This document shows, in pieces, positions 1 through 8,255 of a stretch of DNA of 64,000 bases; position 1 is the first letter of the stretch; every line of letters starts with the position of its first letter. The DNA is from Roseateles sp. XES5 (GTDB lineage Bacteria > Pseudomonadota > Alphaproteobacteria > Rhizobiales > Rhizobiaceae). The notes beneath the pieces were generated by a model. That model was not told the origin of the DNA. It saw only the letters and a list, made by a program, of their open reading frames with translations, and did not search any database. The position numbers and the translations under genes are program-made. The stretch covers positions 2,383,501 through 2,447,500 of the forward strand of contig NZ_CP084752.1 in NCBI RefSeq assembly GCF_020535545.1, read 5' to 3'.

Positions 1-221
1 AGTGCCCACCCGGCCAGACGATCCTGCAGACCGCCCGCGCTGCCGGCGTGCGCATCGGTGCGGCCTGCGAAGGGGGGCTCTGCGGCACCTGCCGGGTGCT
101 GAAGATTTCGGGGGAGGTGGAGATGCGCCACAATGGCGGCATCCTCGATGACGAAATCGAGGAAGGCTATATCCTCGCCTGCTGCTCGCGTCCCATCGGG
201 GATGTGCAGATCGAGGCTTGA
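1..221 (+). CDS. 2Fe-2S ferredoxin-domain oxidoreductase, C-terminal fragment
   Basis: The gene enters from the left edge and its last 72 codons are readable in frame from base 3 to the TGA at 219-221. The fragment carries a plant-type [2Fe-2S] ferredoxin signature: Cys in ACEGG, then LCGTC four residues on, and a final Cys pair in LACCSR. This arrangement is typical of the C-terminal ferredoxin domain of flavodoxin/ferredoxin-reductase subunits that feed Rieske oxygenases, such as glycine betaine (GbcB-like), stachydrine or carnitine demethylases. Assignment to the betaine type is inference only, made attractive by the sarcosine oxidase operon at the other end of the window. FAD and NAD domains lie outside the window. 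Confidence 0.8.
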   Translation, partial: CPPGQTILQTARAAGVRIGAACEGGLCGTCRVLKISGEVEMRHNGGILDDEIEEGYILACCSRPIGDVQIEA

Positions 222-230
222 GACAAGGAA

Positions 231-260
231 AGCCCCCGTTGCCAGCCGGCGACGGGGGCT
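231..260. terminator. Bidirectional terminator hairpin
   Basis: Inverted repeat AGCCCCCGT / ACGGGGGCT, extended inward by TGCC/GGCG with one wobble, leaving a 4-nt loop. It lies between the stop of the plus-strand ferredoxin gene and the stop of minus-strand lysS, so it can serve both convergent genes. The T-tract is weak. Confidence 0.6.
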
Positions 261-317
261 TCGATATTGTTCCGGCGCTTCCCGCTTCGAAGCGGAGGGC
301 GTCAGTCCACCGGCTCC

Positions 318-1814
318 TCAGTCGGCCTTTGCCCGGCGCAGGGCGGGGAAGAGGATCACGTCACGGATGGAGGGCGAGTCGGTGATCAGCATGATCAGGC
401 GGTCGATGCCGATGCCGCAGCCGCCGGTGGGGGGCATGCCCTGGTCGATGGCGTCGAGGAACTCGTCATCGAGCTGCTTGGCTTTCTCGCCGCGGGCATG
501 GGCCTGCTCGAGCTGCTCGACCATGCGGGCGCGCTGCTCTTCCGGGTCGTTGAGCTCGGAGAAGGCGTTGCCCAGTTCCCAGGTGTTGCAATAGGTCTCG
601 AAACGCTCGACGAGGCGCGGCTCGCCCGGCACTTCCTTGGCGAAGGGCGAGATGTCCTTCGGGAAATGCGTGACGTGGCTCGGCTGGATCAGTGTCGGCT
701 CGACCTTTTCCTCGAAGATGAAGGCAAGGCACTCGCCCCAGGTCCAGTCCTTCTCGATTTCGAAGCCGGCGGCCTTGGCGGCGGCGCGGGCTTCCTCGTC
801 GCTCGTCATCGCGAGGAAGTCGAGGCCGGTCGCTTCCTTGACGGCGTCGGGCATCGGCACGCGCTTGAACGGGCCCTTGAAGGAGATTTCCTTGTCGCCA
901 TAGGCGAACTCGGTCGAGCCGTGGATCTTCACGGCCAGCTCGGCGAAGAGGCGCTCCACGAGGTCCATGATGTCCTCGTAGTCGGCATAGGCCCAGTAGC
1001 ACTCCATCATCGTGAATTCGGGATTGTGCCGGGTCGACACGCCCTCATTGCGGAAGTTGCGGTTGATCTCGAACACCTTGTCGGTCAGTCCGGAGACCAG
1101 CGTGCGCTTGAGGAACAGTTCCGGCGCGATGCGCAGGTACATGTCGAGCTTCAGCGTGTTGTGGTGCGTCTTGAAGGGCTCGGCCGTCGCGCCGCCATAG
1201 ATCGAGTGCAGCATGGGCGTCTCGACTTCCATGAAGCCGTCGTTCTCCATGAAGCGGCGGATGCCGGAGACGATCTTCGAACGCTGCTGGAAGCGCAGCT
1301 TCGATTCCTCGTTGGTCATGATGTCGAGGTGGCGCTTGCGATAGCGGATTTCGACATCCGCCACGCCATGCCACTTCTCGGGCATCGGCAGCAGGGTCTT
1401 CGTCAGCATGACGATCTCCTGCGCGTTGATCGTCAGCTCGCCGCGCTTGGTGCGGCGCACGGCGCCGGTGACGCCGATGATGTCGCCGATATCGATCATC
1501 GGCAGCAGGTTGCGCGCCTCTTCCGGCGTCGTGTCCTTGTGGCTGAAGATCTGGATCTTGCCCGAGGCGTCATGGATATCCATGAACATGCCCGAGTTGC
1601 GCGAGGAATAGACGCGGCCGGCGACGGTCACGACGTCGCCGCTCTCCGTGTCGGGCTCGAGGCCTTCGTATTTTTCCGCGAGTTCCGCATTGGTCATCGT
1701 CCGGTGGAAATGCGCCGGATAGACGTCGCCGATCGTCTCGCGGAGCTGGTCGAGCTTCTGGCGGCGGACTTCCGTGGGGTCGGAGGAGAGGGCGGTTTCT
1801 GTCTTGTCGTTCAT
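318..1814 (-). CDS. lysS: Lysyl-tRNA synthetase, class II
   Basis: 498 aa, full length for bacterial class II LysRS; charges tRNA-Lys with lysine in the cytoplasm. An N-terminal OB-fold anticodon-binding domain (about residues 55-165, with VAGRVYSSRNSGM) precedes the class II catalytic core. Motif 2 is visible as FEINRNFRNEG followed by HNPEFTMMECYWAYAD, and motif 3 as GCGIGIDRLIM near the C terminus. The ATG lies 13 nt after the gltX stop, and an AGGA that overlaps that stop provides the ribosome site, so the two synthetase genes are co-transcribed and probably translationally coupled. Confidence 0.97.
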   Translation of the reverse strand: MNDKTETALSSDPTEVRRQKLDQLRETIGDVYPAHFHRTMTNAELAEKYEGLEPDTESGDVVTVAGRVYSSRNSGMFMDIHDASGKIQIFSHKDTTPEEARNLLPMIDIGDIIGVTGAVRRTKRGELTINAQEIVMLTKTLLPMPEKWHGVADVEIRYRKRHLDIMTNEESKLRFQQRSKIVSGIRRFMENDGFMEVETPMLHSIYGGATAEPFKTHHNTLKLDMYLRIAPELFLKRTLVSGLTDKVFEINRNFRNEGVSTRHNPEFTMMECYWAYADYEDIMDLVERLFAELAVKIHGSTEFAYGDKEISFKGPFKRVPMPDAVKEATGLDFLAMTSDEEARAAAKAAGFEIEKDWTWGECLAFIFEEKVEPTLIQPSHVTHFPKDISPFAKEVPGEPRLVERFETYCNTWELGNAFSELNDPEEQRARMVEQLEQAHARGEKAKQLDDEFLDAIDQGMPPTGGCGIGIDRLIMLITDSPSIRDVILFPALRRAKAD

Positions 1815-1827
1815 TCTTGTTCGTTCC

Positions 1828-3297
1828 TTACTTTCCGCTGCCGACCATGGAGGCCACCACCTGCGCGGCGACCTTCAGGCGCTGGCGCACGACGGAGCGG
1901 CCGAGGATGGCCATCGAGTCGAAGAGCGGCAGCGAGCGCGACGAGCCGGAAACGGCAACGAAGAGCGGGGCCACCACGACCTTCAGCTTCTTGCCGAGCC
2001 GGTCGGCGCTGGCGCGCAGTTCCGCCTCGATGCTCTCGATGGTCCATTCCGGCATTTTTTCGAGGTCCGGCTGCACCTGGTTCAGCACTTCGAGGATTTC
2101 CTCCGGCGTCGACTTCACCTTGGCGAAGGCTTCCGGCGTCAGGCCGAGATCGGATTTCAGCAGGAAGCCGGCGAGATCCGGCAGTTCGCCGAGCTTGGCG
2201 ATGCGCGACTGCGACAGCCTGAGGCCGTCACGGATGCGGTTGTTCTCCATCGCCCATTCCAGCACGCGCTGCATGAAGTCTTCTTCGGTCAGCTGCTCGC
2301 GCAGCCAGCGGCCGTTCAGCCAGTCCAGCTTCTGGATGTCGAAGATCGCGCCGGCCTTGGACAGGTTCTCCGGGTCGAACTTCTCGGCGAGCTGATCCAT
2401 GGTCAGCAGCTCTTCGCCTTCGGATATCTGGATAAAGAAGAGGCCGAGGAAGTTCATCAGCGCTTCGGGCAGGTAGCCGAGCGCCGAATAATAGGAGATC
2501 GAGGTCGGGTTCTTGCGTTTCGACAGTTTCGACTTGTCGTGATTGCGCATCAGCGACAGGTGCATGAAGACCGGCGGCTCAAGGCCGAGATATTGATAGA
2601 TGAGGATATGCTTGGGCACCGAGGCCAGCCATTCCTCGCCGCGCGCCACATGGGTGATCTTCATCATGTGGTCGTCGACCACATTCGCCATGTGATAGGT
2701 CGGCATGCCGTCGGCCTTGAGCAGGACCTGCATGTCGACGGCTTCCCACGGAATTTCGACCGGACCGTAGACGCCGTCGACGAACTTGCACGCGCCCTCG
2801 GTCGGGATCTTCATGCGCACGACATGCGGCTCGCCGGCGTCGACGCGCTTCGTCACTTCCTCGGCGGAAAGATGGAGGCAGAGGCCGTCATACTTCGGCG
2901 GCTTGCCCGCGGCGCGCTGCGCCTCGCGCATCTGCTCCAGCCGCTCGGGCGTGCAGAAACACTTGAAGCCATGGCCGTTGGCGACGATCTTGTCGACATA
3001 GGGACGATAGATGTCCTTGCGGTCGGACTGGCGATAGGGACCATAGGGGCCGCCGATATCGGGACCTTCCGACCATTCGAGGCCGCACCATTTCAGCGCG
3101 TCCAGCACCTTCTGCTCGAACTCCGGCGTCGAGCGCGTGGCGTCCGTATCCTCGATGCGAAGGATGAAGGTGCCGTTGTTCTTTTTCGCGAAGAGATAGT
3201 TGAACAGCGCGATATAGGCGGTGCCGACATGGGGCTCGCCGGTCGGGGAGGGTGCGATGCGTACGCGAACGCCGGATGCGGTTCCGGAAGTGCTCAT
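1828..3297 (-). CDS. gltX: Glutamyl-tRNA synthetase
   Basis: 489 aa class I synthetase that charges tRNA-Glu (in many alphaproteobacteria one of two GltX paralogues; some mischarge tRNA-Gln before GatCAB amidation). The HIGH-type signature appears as APSPTGEPHVGT near residue 16, the KMSKS loop as KSKLSKRKNP near residue 255, and the C-terminal anticodon-binding helical domain follows. Spacing and length fit the GltX1 form. First gene of a gltX-lysS pair. No strong Shine-Dalgarno sequence is visible upstream of the ATG. Confidence 0.96.
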   Translation of the reverse strand: MSTSGTASGVRVRIAPSPTGEPHVGTAYIALFNYLFAKKNNGTFILRIEDTDATRSTPEFEQKVLDALKWCGLEWSEGPDIGGPYGPYRQSDRKDIYRPYVDKIVANGHGFKCFCTPERLEQMREAQRAAGKPPKYDGLCLHLSAEEVTKRVDAGEPHVVRMKIPTEGACKFVDGVYGPVEIPWEAVDMQVLLKADGMPTYHMANVVDDHMMKITHVARGEEWLASVPKHILIYQYLGLEPPVFMHLSLMRNHDKSKLSKRKNPTSISYYSALGYLPEALMNFLGLFFIQISEGEELLTMDQLAEKFDPENLSKAGAIFDIQKLDWLNGRWLREQLTEEDFMQRVLEWAMENNRIRDGLRLSQSRIAKLGELPDLAGFLLKSDLGLTPEAFAKVKSTPEEILEVLNQVQPDLEKMPEWTIESIEAELRASADRLGKKLKVVVAPLFVAVSGSSRSLPLFDSMAILGRSVVRQRLKVAAQVVASMVGSGK

Positions 3298-3471
3298 GAT
3301 ATGGCCCGTCTTGACATGGTTATATGCCCCGCACCGGAGGCTTCCGGCACGAAGGCGTCACTTTGGGAGGAAAAGCCCGGTTTTGCGCCGGCTGGGCGGC
3401 GGGAAAAGGCTTTCCGTTGGGCTGGGTGAGACCATATTCAGCCCGGCACGTCAAGGGAAAGTCGGACCTCG

Positions 3472-5244
3472 CTACTGCACGGGCCAAACGGCGAGCAGCG
3501 TCGGCACGCTGACGATGACGATGAGCACGGAAAGCGGCAGGCCGACGCGCGGGTAGTCGGAGAACTTGTAGCCGCCGGGACCCATGACCAGCGTGTTGCA
3601 CTGGTGGCCGACGGGGGTGAGGAAATCGCAGCCCGCGCCGATCGCCACCGCCATCAGGAAGGCCTCGGGCTTGTAGTGCAGCGCGCTTGCGAAACTCGCG
3701 GCAATGGGCGCCATGACCAGCACGGTGGCGGCATTGTTGAGGAACGGCGTTACCGCCATCGCCGTCAGCAGGATGAGCGCGAGCGCGCCGAAGGGCGGCA
3801 GATATACGGCGATATCGCCGAGCCAGCCGGCGATGAGTTCGCTCGCGCCCGTCGTGCGCAGGCTGTCGGAAACGGGAATGAGCGCGGCGAGCATGACGAG
3901 GATCGGCCCGTCCAGCGCCGCATAGGCCTCGCGCAGCGGCACGGCGCGGAAGAGCACCATGGCGACGGCGGCGGCGAAGAAGCCGGTGGCGACCGGCACG
4001 AAGCCGAGCGCCGTGGAGGCCATGGCGGCGATCAGCACCAGTACGGGAATGATCGCCTTGCGCGGGGCGCCGAGCAGGATTTCGCGCTGGGCGAGGGGCA
4101 GCAGGCCCAATTCCGGCAGCAGCGTCGGCAGGGTGCGGTTGTTGCCCTGCACCACGATGACGTCGCCGGGGCGAAGGCGCACTTCCGAAAGCTTTTCGCG
4201 CAGGCGCTGGCCCTGCCGGCTGACGGCGAGAAGGTTGATGCCGTAGGAATGGAACAGCGCGATCGAGCGCGCCGAAATGTCGATGAGGCGGGATTCGTTG
4301 CCGACGACCACCTCGATGGCGCTGATCTCGCCGGCTTCGCCGCGTCCGGCACGGATCGGCTGGCCGGAAAGGGTCAGGCCTGCGGCGGAAACGACCTTGT
4401 CGAGCGCGCTCGCCGTACCTTCCATCAGGATCGTATCGTTGGCGAGCAGCCGCACGTCCGGCAGGGGCGTGAGGTGCACATGGCCGCGGATGATCGACGT
4501 GGCGATGACGTCGCCGTCGCCATTGCGCAGGATTTCGTTGAGCGACTTGCCGATCGAGGGCGACCCCTCCACCACCGTCGCATCGGAGGAATAGGCGGCG
4601 GCTTCCAGCGATTCCTCGATGCTGGCATTCTTGTTGCTGCGTTCCGGCACGATGCGGTTGAAGAACAGCATGAAGAGGATGCCGCAGACCGTCAGCGTCG
4701 CGCCGACGGGCGTGAAGTCGAACATCGTGAAGCTTTCGCCGGTGATTTCCTGGCGAAGGCGCGAGACGACGATATTGGGGGAGGTGCCGATCTGCGTCAT
4801 CAGGCCGCCGAGAAGCGCGGCAAAGGCCATGGGCATCAGGAATTTCGAGGCCGGGGTGCCGGATTTGCGGGCGAACTGGAAGGCAAGCGGCATCATGATG
4901 GCGAGCGCGCCGATATTCTTGATGAAGGCCGAGAGCACCGCGACGGAAACGAGCAGCAGCGCCAACTGGCTGCGCTTCGAGGTGAGGTGTGGGAAGAAGC
5001 GCTTGACCGCAAGATTGACGATGCCGGAGCGGGCGACGGCCGCGCTTACCATGAGCGCGCTGCCGACGATGATGACGATATCGTCGGAAAAGCCGGAGAA
5101 GGCCTTGTCGAAGGGCACGATGCCAAGCGCCAGCGCCAGCAGCAGCGAACAGCAGGCGACGAGATCGTAACGGAACCTTCCCCAGATGAACGCCGCCATC
5201 ATCAGGGCGATGACGACGAAGGCGAAGGTCTGCTCAAGGGTCAT
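3472..5244 (-). CDS. DASS/SLC13-family ion transporter with RCK_C domains
   Basis: 590 aa polytopic inner-membrane protein of the divalent anion:sodium symporter family. About five helices at the N terminus (starting MTLEQTFAFVVIALMMAA) are followed by a soluble insert (roughly residues 200-395) with two TrkA-C/RCK_C-like modules, recognised by segments such as LLANDTILMEGTAS and LRPGDVIVVQGN, then a second membrane half with FLNNAATVLVMAPIA. Members transport sulfate, dicarboxylates or other anions; substrate cannot be read here. The frame extends 27 codons upstream, but the ATG at 5244 starts directly at the first helix and is preferred. Monocistronic. Confidence 0.85.
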   Translation of the reverse strand: MTLEQTFAFVVIALMMAAFIWGRFRYDLVACCSLLLALALGIVPFDKAFSGFSDDIVIIVGSALMVSAAVARSGIVNLAVKRFFPHLTSKRSQLALLLVSVAVLSAFIKNIGALAIMMPLAFQFARKSGTPASKFLMPMAFAALLGGLMTQIGTSPNIVVSRLRQEITGESFTMFDFTPVGATLTVCGILFMLFFNRIVPERSNKNASIEESLEAAAYSSDATVVEGSPSIGKSLNEILRNGDGDVIATSIIRGHVHLTPLPDVRLLANDTILMEGTASALDKVVSAAGLTLSGQPIRAGRGEAGEISAIEVVVGNESRLIDISARSIALFHSYGINLLAVSRQGQRLREKLSEVRLRPGDVIVVQGNNRTLPTLLPELGLLPLAQREILLGAPRKAIIPVLVLIAAMASTALGFVPVATGFFAAAVAMVLFRAVPLREAYAALDGPILVMLAALIPVSDSLRTTGASELIAGWLGDIAVYLPPFGALALILLTAMAVTPFLNNAATVLVMAPIAASFASALHYKPEAFLMAVAIGAGCDFLTPVGHQCNTLVMGPGGYKFSDYPRVGLPLSVLIVIVSVPTLLAVWPVQ

Positions 5245-5631
5245 GTTGGGGTCCGTGCGGCGGGACAATGCTTGGCATGAATTCCCTGCACGGCCTGCCG
5301 GTTCCGCCGCAAGCGGCAGAGCCATCCAAAACTTTCGCGGAACAATCCACCCTGCGGACGATTTGCCAAGAGAAGGCGGGCCGTGTCAACCGGACGTGAC
5401 GGAGATGGAGAATGCGGGGATTTTTCCGGTTTCTCTCCGTGGCCAACGAAACGGCAGGCGAGCTCCCCACCCGTCCGGCTCGCCTTCGACTGATTTCAAA
5501 GGAAAACCGGCGGGGTGGCCGCCCCGCCGGTTTCATTGTTTTTCAGCGCCTTGAGAGAAGGCGAGCGGGTGGAATGAAGAAGGACCTCTCGCGGAGCCGG
5601 ACGACGGGCGGCAGCTCCGCGCGCCGTCGCT
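5245..5631. other. Intergenic region between the terC stop and the DASS transporter start
   Basis: No convincing gene. It holds the terC terminator at 5504-5533, a second inverted repeat GGCGAGC/GCTCGCC at 5457-5463 and 5478-5484, and the presumed promoter of the DASS transporter. No operator or riboswitch was recognised. Confidence 0.5.
5504..5533. terminator. Strong hairpin terminator downstream of terC
   Basis: Perfect 12-bp inverted repeat AAACCGGCGGGG / CCCCGCCGGTTT with a 6-nt loop and T-rich sequence on both sides (TTTT on the minus-strand exit). It lies about 100 nt past the terC stop on its own strand. Confidence 0.75.
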
Positions 5632-6381
5632 TCAATGCCCGCTTGACCCCTTGCCCTGCCGCGCCCGGCGCGAAACCATGTTCAGCACCTCCACGAGCGC
5701 CGAGAAGGCCATGGCGGCGTAGATGTAGCCCTTGGGTACATGGAAGCCCATGCCTTCGGCGATCAGCGTCGTGCCGATCATCAGGAGGAAGGCGAGTGCC
5801 AGCATGACGATGGTCGGGTTCTTCTCGATGAAATTGGCGAGCGGCGTTGCGGCAACCAGCATGACCGTGACGGCGACGAGCACGGCGATCACCATGATCG
5901 GCAGGTGCGGCGTCATGCCGACGGCGGTGATGATGCTGTCGATGGAGAAGACGAGGTCGAGCACCAGGATCTGACCGATGGCCGAGGCGAAGCTGGTCGT
6001 GACCGCGCCACCGACCATGTCTTCCTTGTGGTCGATGGGGTCGACATTGTGGTGGATTTCCTTCGTCGCCTTCCAGACGAGGAAGAGGCCGCCGGCGATG
6101 AGGATCATGTCCTTCCACGAGTAGCCGTGGCCGAAGGCCTCGAAGACCGGCGTCGTCAGCTGGACGATCCAGGCGATGGTGCCGAGCAAAGCGAGGCGCA
6201 TGATGAGCGCGAGCCCGATGCCGATGCGGCGGGCGCGCACCCGGTGTTCGGCGGGCAGCTTGTTGGTCAGGATCGAGATGAAGATGAGGTTGTCGATACC
6301 GAGAACGACTTCCATCACGACCAGCGTGATGAGCGCGATCCAGGCGGCCGGGTCTTGCATGAGCGCAAGAGTGCTGTCCAT
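5632..6381 (-). CDS. TerC-family integral membrane protein
   Basis: 249 aa with seven predicted transmembrane segments. The two family-defining acidic membrane motifs are present: [10 protein letters not shown] in the first helix region and [14 protein letters not shown] in the middle. TerC proteins are linked to tellurite resistance and, in the Alx/MntX/YceF types, to Mn(II) export or metal loading of exported enzymes. The central hydrophilic loop is short ([13 protein letters not shown]). Sequence alone does not separate a tellurite from a manganese role, and no yybP-ykoY-like Mn riboswitch is apparent in the short upstream gap. Confidence 0.9.
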   Translation of the reverse strand: MDSTLALMQDPAAWIALITLVVMEVVLGIDNLIFISILTNKLPAEHRVRARRIGIGLALIMRLALLGTIAWIVQLTTPVFEAFGHGYSWKDMILIAGGLFLVWKATKEIHHNVDPIDHKEDMVGGAVTTSFASAIGQILVLDLVFSIDSIITAVGMTPHLPIMVIAVLVAVTVMLVAATPLANFIEKNPTIVMLALAFLLMIGTTLIAEGMGFHVPKGYIYAAMAFSALVEVLNMVSRRARQGKGSSGH

Positions 6382-6478
6382 CCGGTCTTTCCCTTCATGA
6401 ATACGGTGAAGAATGGACTTCCGTATTTATGCAGAATTCGACCGCTGGCAAGTCGAGCGGCCGCCCTTGCCGCTCATA

Positions 6479-7330
6479 TCACGATTTCGTCATCTGATCG
6501 GCGAGCGGCAGCCAGATTTCGATGCGGCCGAGGCCGGTGTCCGGGTCGAAATCCTCGCCGTAGAATTCGAGCATGTCAGGGAAGGCGCCTGCCGTGCGGC
6601 CGGAGGCCGGCAGCCAGGTGCGGAAGGCCGCGTCCACCGTCGCGGGAATGCCGTTGACATGGCCTTCATGGGTAAACATCGCCCAGTTCTGCGCCGGTAC
6701 GGCGATGGCCTCAAGCTCGGCCGGCAGGTCGTCGCCCTTTGGTGCGCGCACGCCGGCGAGGTAGCGGAACCCGGGCCTTCCCTGAAGGCAGCTGCACAGG
6801 CCGAAGGCCGTGTTGCCGGTCTGGCCGGGAATATGGCCGAAATAGGCGTTGAACTTTTGCCAGAGCGCCGGAATGCCGGCAGTCTTGCCGGGCGCGAAAT
6901 CGGCGCCGAGGCCGACGATGGTGAAGGCGTCGAGCGTTTCGATGCGCGGCGCGGGCAGGCTGCTTTTTTCGAGGACGGACATGCGGATAGGCTCCTGAAG
7001 GGTGAGGCCGGAAAGATCGCGCCGTGCGCGAAGGGCCTCCGGCGTCAGGCCGAATTGCTCGCGGAAGGCGCGGGTGAATGCCTCATGGGAGCCGTAGCCT
7101 GCATCGAGCGCGACGGTCAGGATGTTCTGCGCCCCGCCGGCAAGCTGGCGCGCGGCCTCCGAAAGGCGGCGGGCGCGCAGGTAGCGGGCAAGGTTCTGGC
7201 CGGTCATCTCGCTGAAGCGCCGGGACAGGTGGTGGCGCGACATGCCGGCCATGTCGGCGATCTCGGCGAGCGCGATGGCGCGGCCGAAATGGCTTTCGAT
7301 GTACCAGATGGCCTTGGCAACGGGATGCAT
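6479..7330 (-). CDS. AraC-family regulator with GyrI-like effector domain
   Basis: About 283 aa. An N-terminal AraC/XylS double helix-turn-helix (about residues 1-105; LAEIADMAGMSRHHLSRRF and VALDAGYGSHEAFTRAFREQFG) is fused to a C-terminal GyrI-like/SRPBCC small-molecule binding domain (about 125-283). This is the Rob/SoxS/Tar architecture used by drug-responsive regulators. The ATG at 7330 has GAGGAG ten bases upstream; an in-frame ATG at 7348 is the alternative, adding six residues. Between TerC and TetR genes of the same strand with about 100 nt gaps, so probably its own unit. The effector is unknown. Confidence 0.88.
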   Translation of the reverse strand: MHPVAKAIWYIESHFGRAIALAEIADMAGMSRHHLSRRFSEMTGQNLARYLRARRLSEAARQLAGGAQNILTVALDAGYGSHEAFTRAFREQFGLTPEALRARRDLSGLTLQEPIRMSVLEKSSLPAPRIETLDAFTIVGLGADFAPGKTAGIPALWQKFNAYFGHIPGQTGNTAFGLCSCLQGRPGFRYLAGVRAPKGDDLPAELEAIAVPAQNWAMFTHEGHVNGIPATVDAAFRTWLPASGRTAGAFPDMLEFYGEDFDPDTGLGRIEIWLPLADQMTKS

Positions 7331-7417
7331 GCGTCGGTCGCTCCTCATGGACAGCCATCTTATGGCGTCCTTTGCGGCCCGTCACTTGATCGCGGTTGCG
7401 CGCCTTGCGCGATCCGC

Positions 7418-7467
7418 CCGAAAATCTCAGGCCCCCCGAAAACCTCAGGCCCCGAAAACTTCAGGCC
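7418..7467. repeat. Three short direct repeats across the tetR stop codon
   Basis: Three near-identical 16-bp units CCGAAAA(TC/CC/CT)TCAGGCC start at 7418, 7436 and 7452. On the minus strand the last codons and the stop of tetR (TGA in GCCTGA) are thereby copied twice more just after the stop. It looks like a local slippage or duplication product; no function is evident. Confidence 0.6.
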
Positions 7468-8120
7468 CGGGCGCCATAGGCGGCAAGGAACATCCGGATC
7501 GCCGCGGTGACGTTCTTCTCGATGGCGGCGGAGGAGGGAACCTCTTCCATGGCGCCGAAGATGCGCGGCTTGAAGAGGCCGACGGTGGTGAGTTCGATGA
7601 ACTGCTTGGCGGCGTGTTCCGTGTCGTCGCAGACGATGATGCCGGCCGCGACCTGCCGGTCGAGATATTCCTGCAGCACCGAGACGGGGTTGATCGGCGT
7701 CGCGGAGAAGAAGCGGCTACAGAGGCTGGGCAGGCGGTGGTTCGCGGCGATCACCATGCGCATGGCGCGGATCGTCTGGTCCGCCGTCATATGCGTGGCG
7801 AAGAGCGTGCCGAAGCCTGCCAGCGTCTCGTCGATCGACTTCTTGCCGTCGAGGGCGTGGCGCACCGTCTCGGTGATCCGCCGGCGTTCCCGCTCGATCA
7901 TGTAGCCGAACAGGTCTTCCTTGTTCTCGAAATAGACATAGATGGTGCCCTTGGAGACGCCGGCGGCGCGCGTGATGTCGTTCATGCTGGCGGCCTCGAA
8001 GCCCTGCTCCATGAACACGCGCTTGGCACCGTCGAGGATCTGCTCGCGCTTGGCGGGATCTTCCCCGGCGACACGGCGACCCGTCTGCGGGGCGTCCGGC
8101 CTGTCTTGCGTGATCTCCAT
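7461..8120 (-). CDS. TetR-family repressor of the adjacent efflux operon
   Basis: 219 aa from the ATG at 8120, which has AGGA six bases upstream; an in-frame ATG at 8141 would add seven residues but has a poorer ribosome site. N-terminal TetR helix-turn-helix ([44 protein letters not shown]) is followed by an all-helical ligand/dimerisation domain resembling TetR_C AefR-like proteins. Divergent from an HlyD-MFS pair; two copies of a TCGAACCG/CGGTTCGA palindrome lie in the shared intergenic region, so autoregulation and repression of the pump are the likely roles. Probably relieved by a transported toxic compound. Confidence 0.92.
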   Translation of the reverse strand: MEITQDRPDAPQTGRRVAGEDPAKREQILDGAKRVFMEQGFEAASMNDITRAAGVSKGTIYVYFENKEDLFGYMIERERRRITETVRHALDGKKSIDETLAGFGTLFATHMTADQTIRAMRMVIAANHRLPSLCSRFFSATPINPVSVLQEYLDRQVAAGIIVCDDTEHAAKQFIELTTVGLFKPRIFGAMEEVPSSAAIEKNVTAAIRMFLAAYGARA

Positions 8121-8151
8121 CTCCGTTCCTGTAAACCTCATCTCAACTATT

Positions 8152-8169
8152 TCGAACCGGGCGGTTCGA
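8152..8169. promoter_or_regulatory. TetR operator 1
   Basis: Perfect palindrome TCGAACCG-GG-CGGTTCGA (8-bp arms, 2-bp centre), about 30 bp upstream of the tetR ATG. It repeats at 8209-8226, which is typical of a TetR repressor controlling divergent promoters. Confidence 0.8.
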
Positions 8170-8208
8170 TTTACTCTTGATATGCGGGAGAAACAGGATT
8201 ATGTCAAA

Positions 8209-8226
8209 TCGAACCGAACGGTTCAG
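8209..8226. promoter_or_regulatory. TetR operator 2
   Basis: TCGAACCG-AA-CGGTTCAG: the same palindrome as operator 1 with one changed outer base. Centre-to-centre distance to operator 1 is 57 bp. It ends 29 bp before the HlyD start codon, so it should cover the efflux promoter or start point. Confidence 0.78.
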
Positions 8227-8255
8227 TTCAATAATTTACCCCAGAGAACGGTGGC

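Noticed and set aside
267..3429. Long plus-strand open frames opposite lysS and gltX
   Set aside because: Products are Asp/Gly/Arg/His-rich with no recognisable domain, typical antisense shadows of high-GC genes.
6382..6478. Possible manganese riboswitch (yybP-ykoY type) upstream of terC
   Set aside because: The 97-bp gap contains none of the conserved helical or loop sequence I would expect, and it is too short for the full fold.
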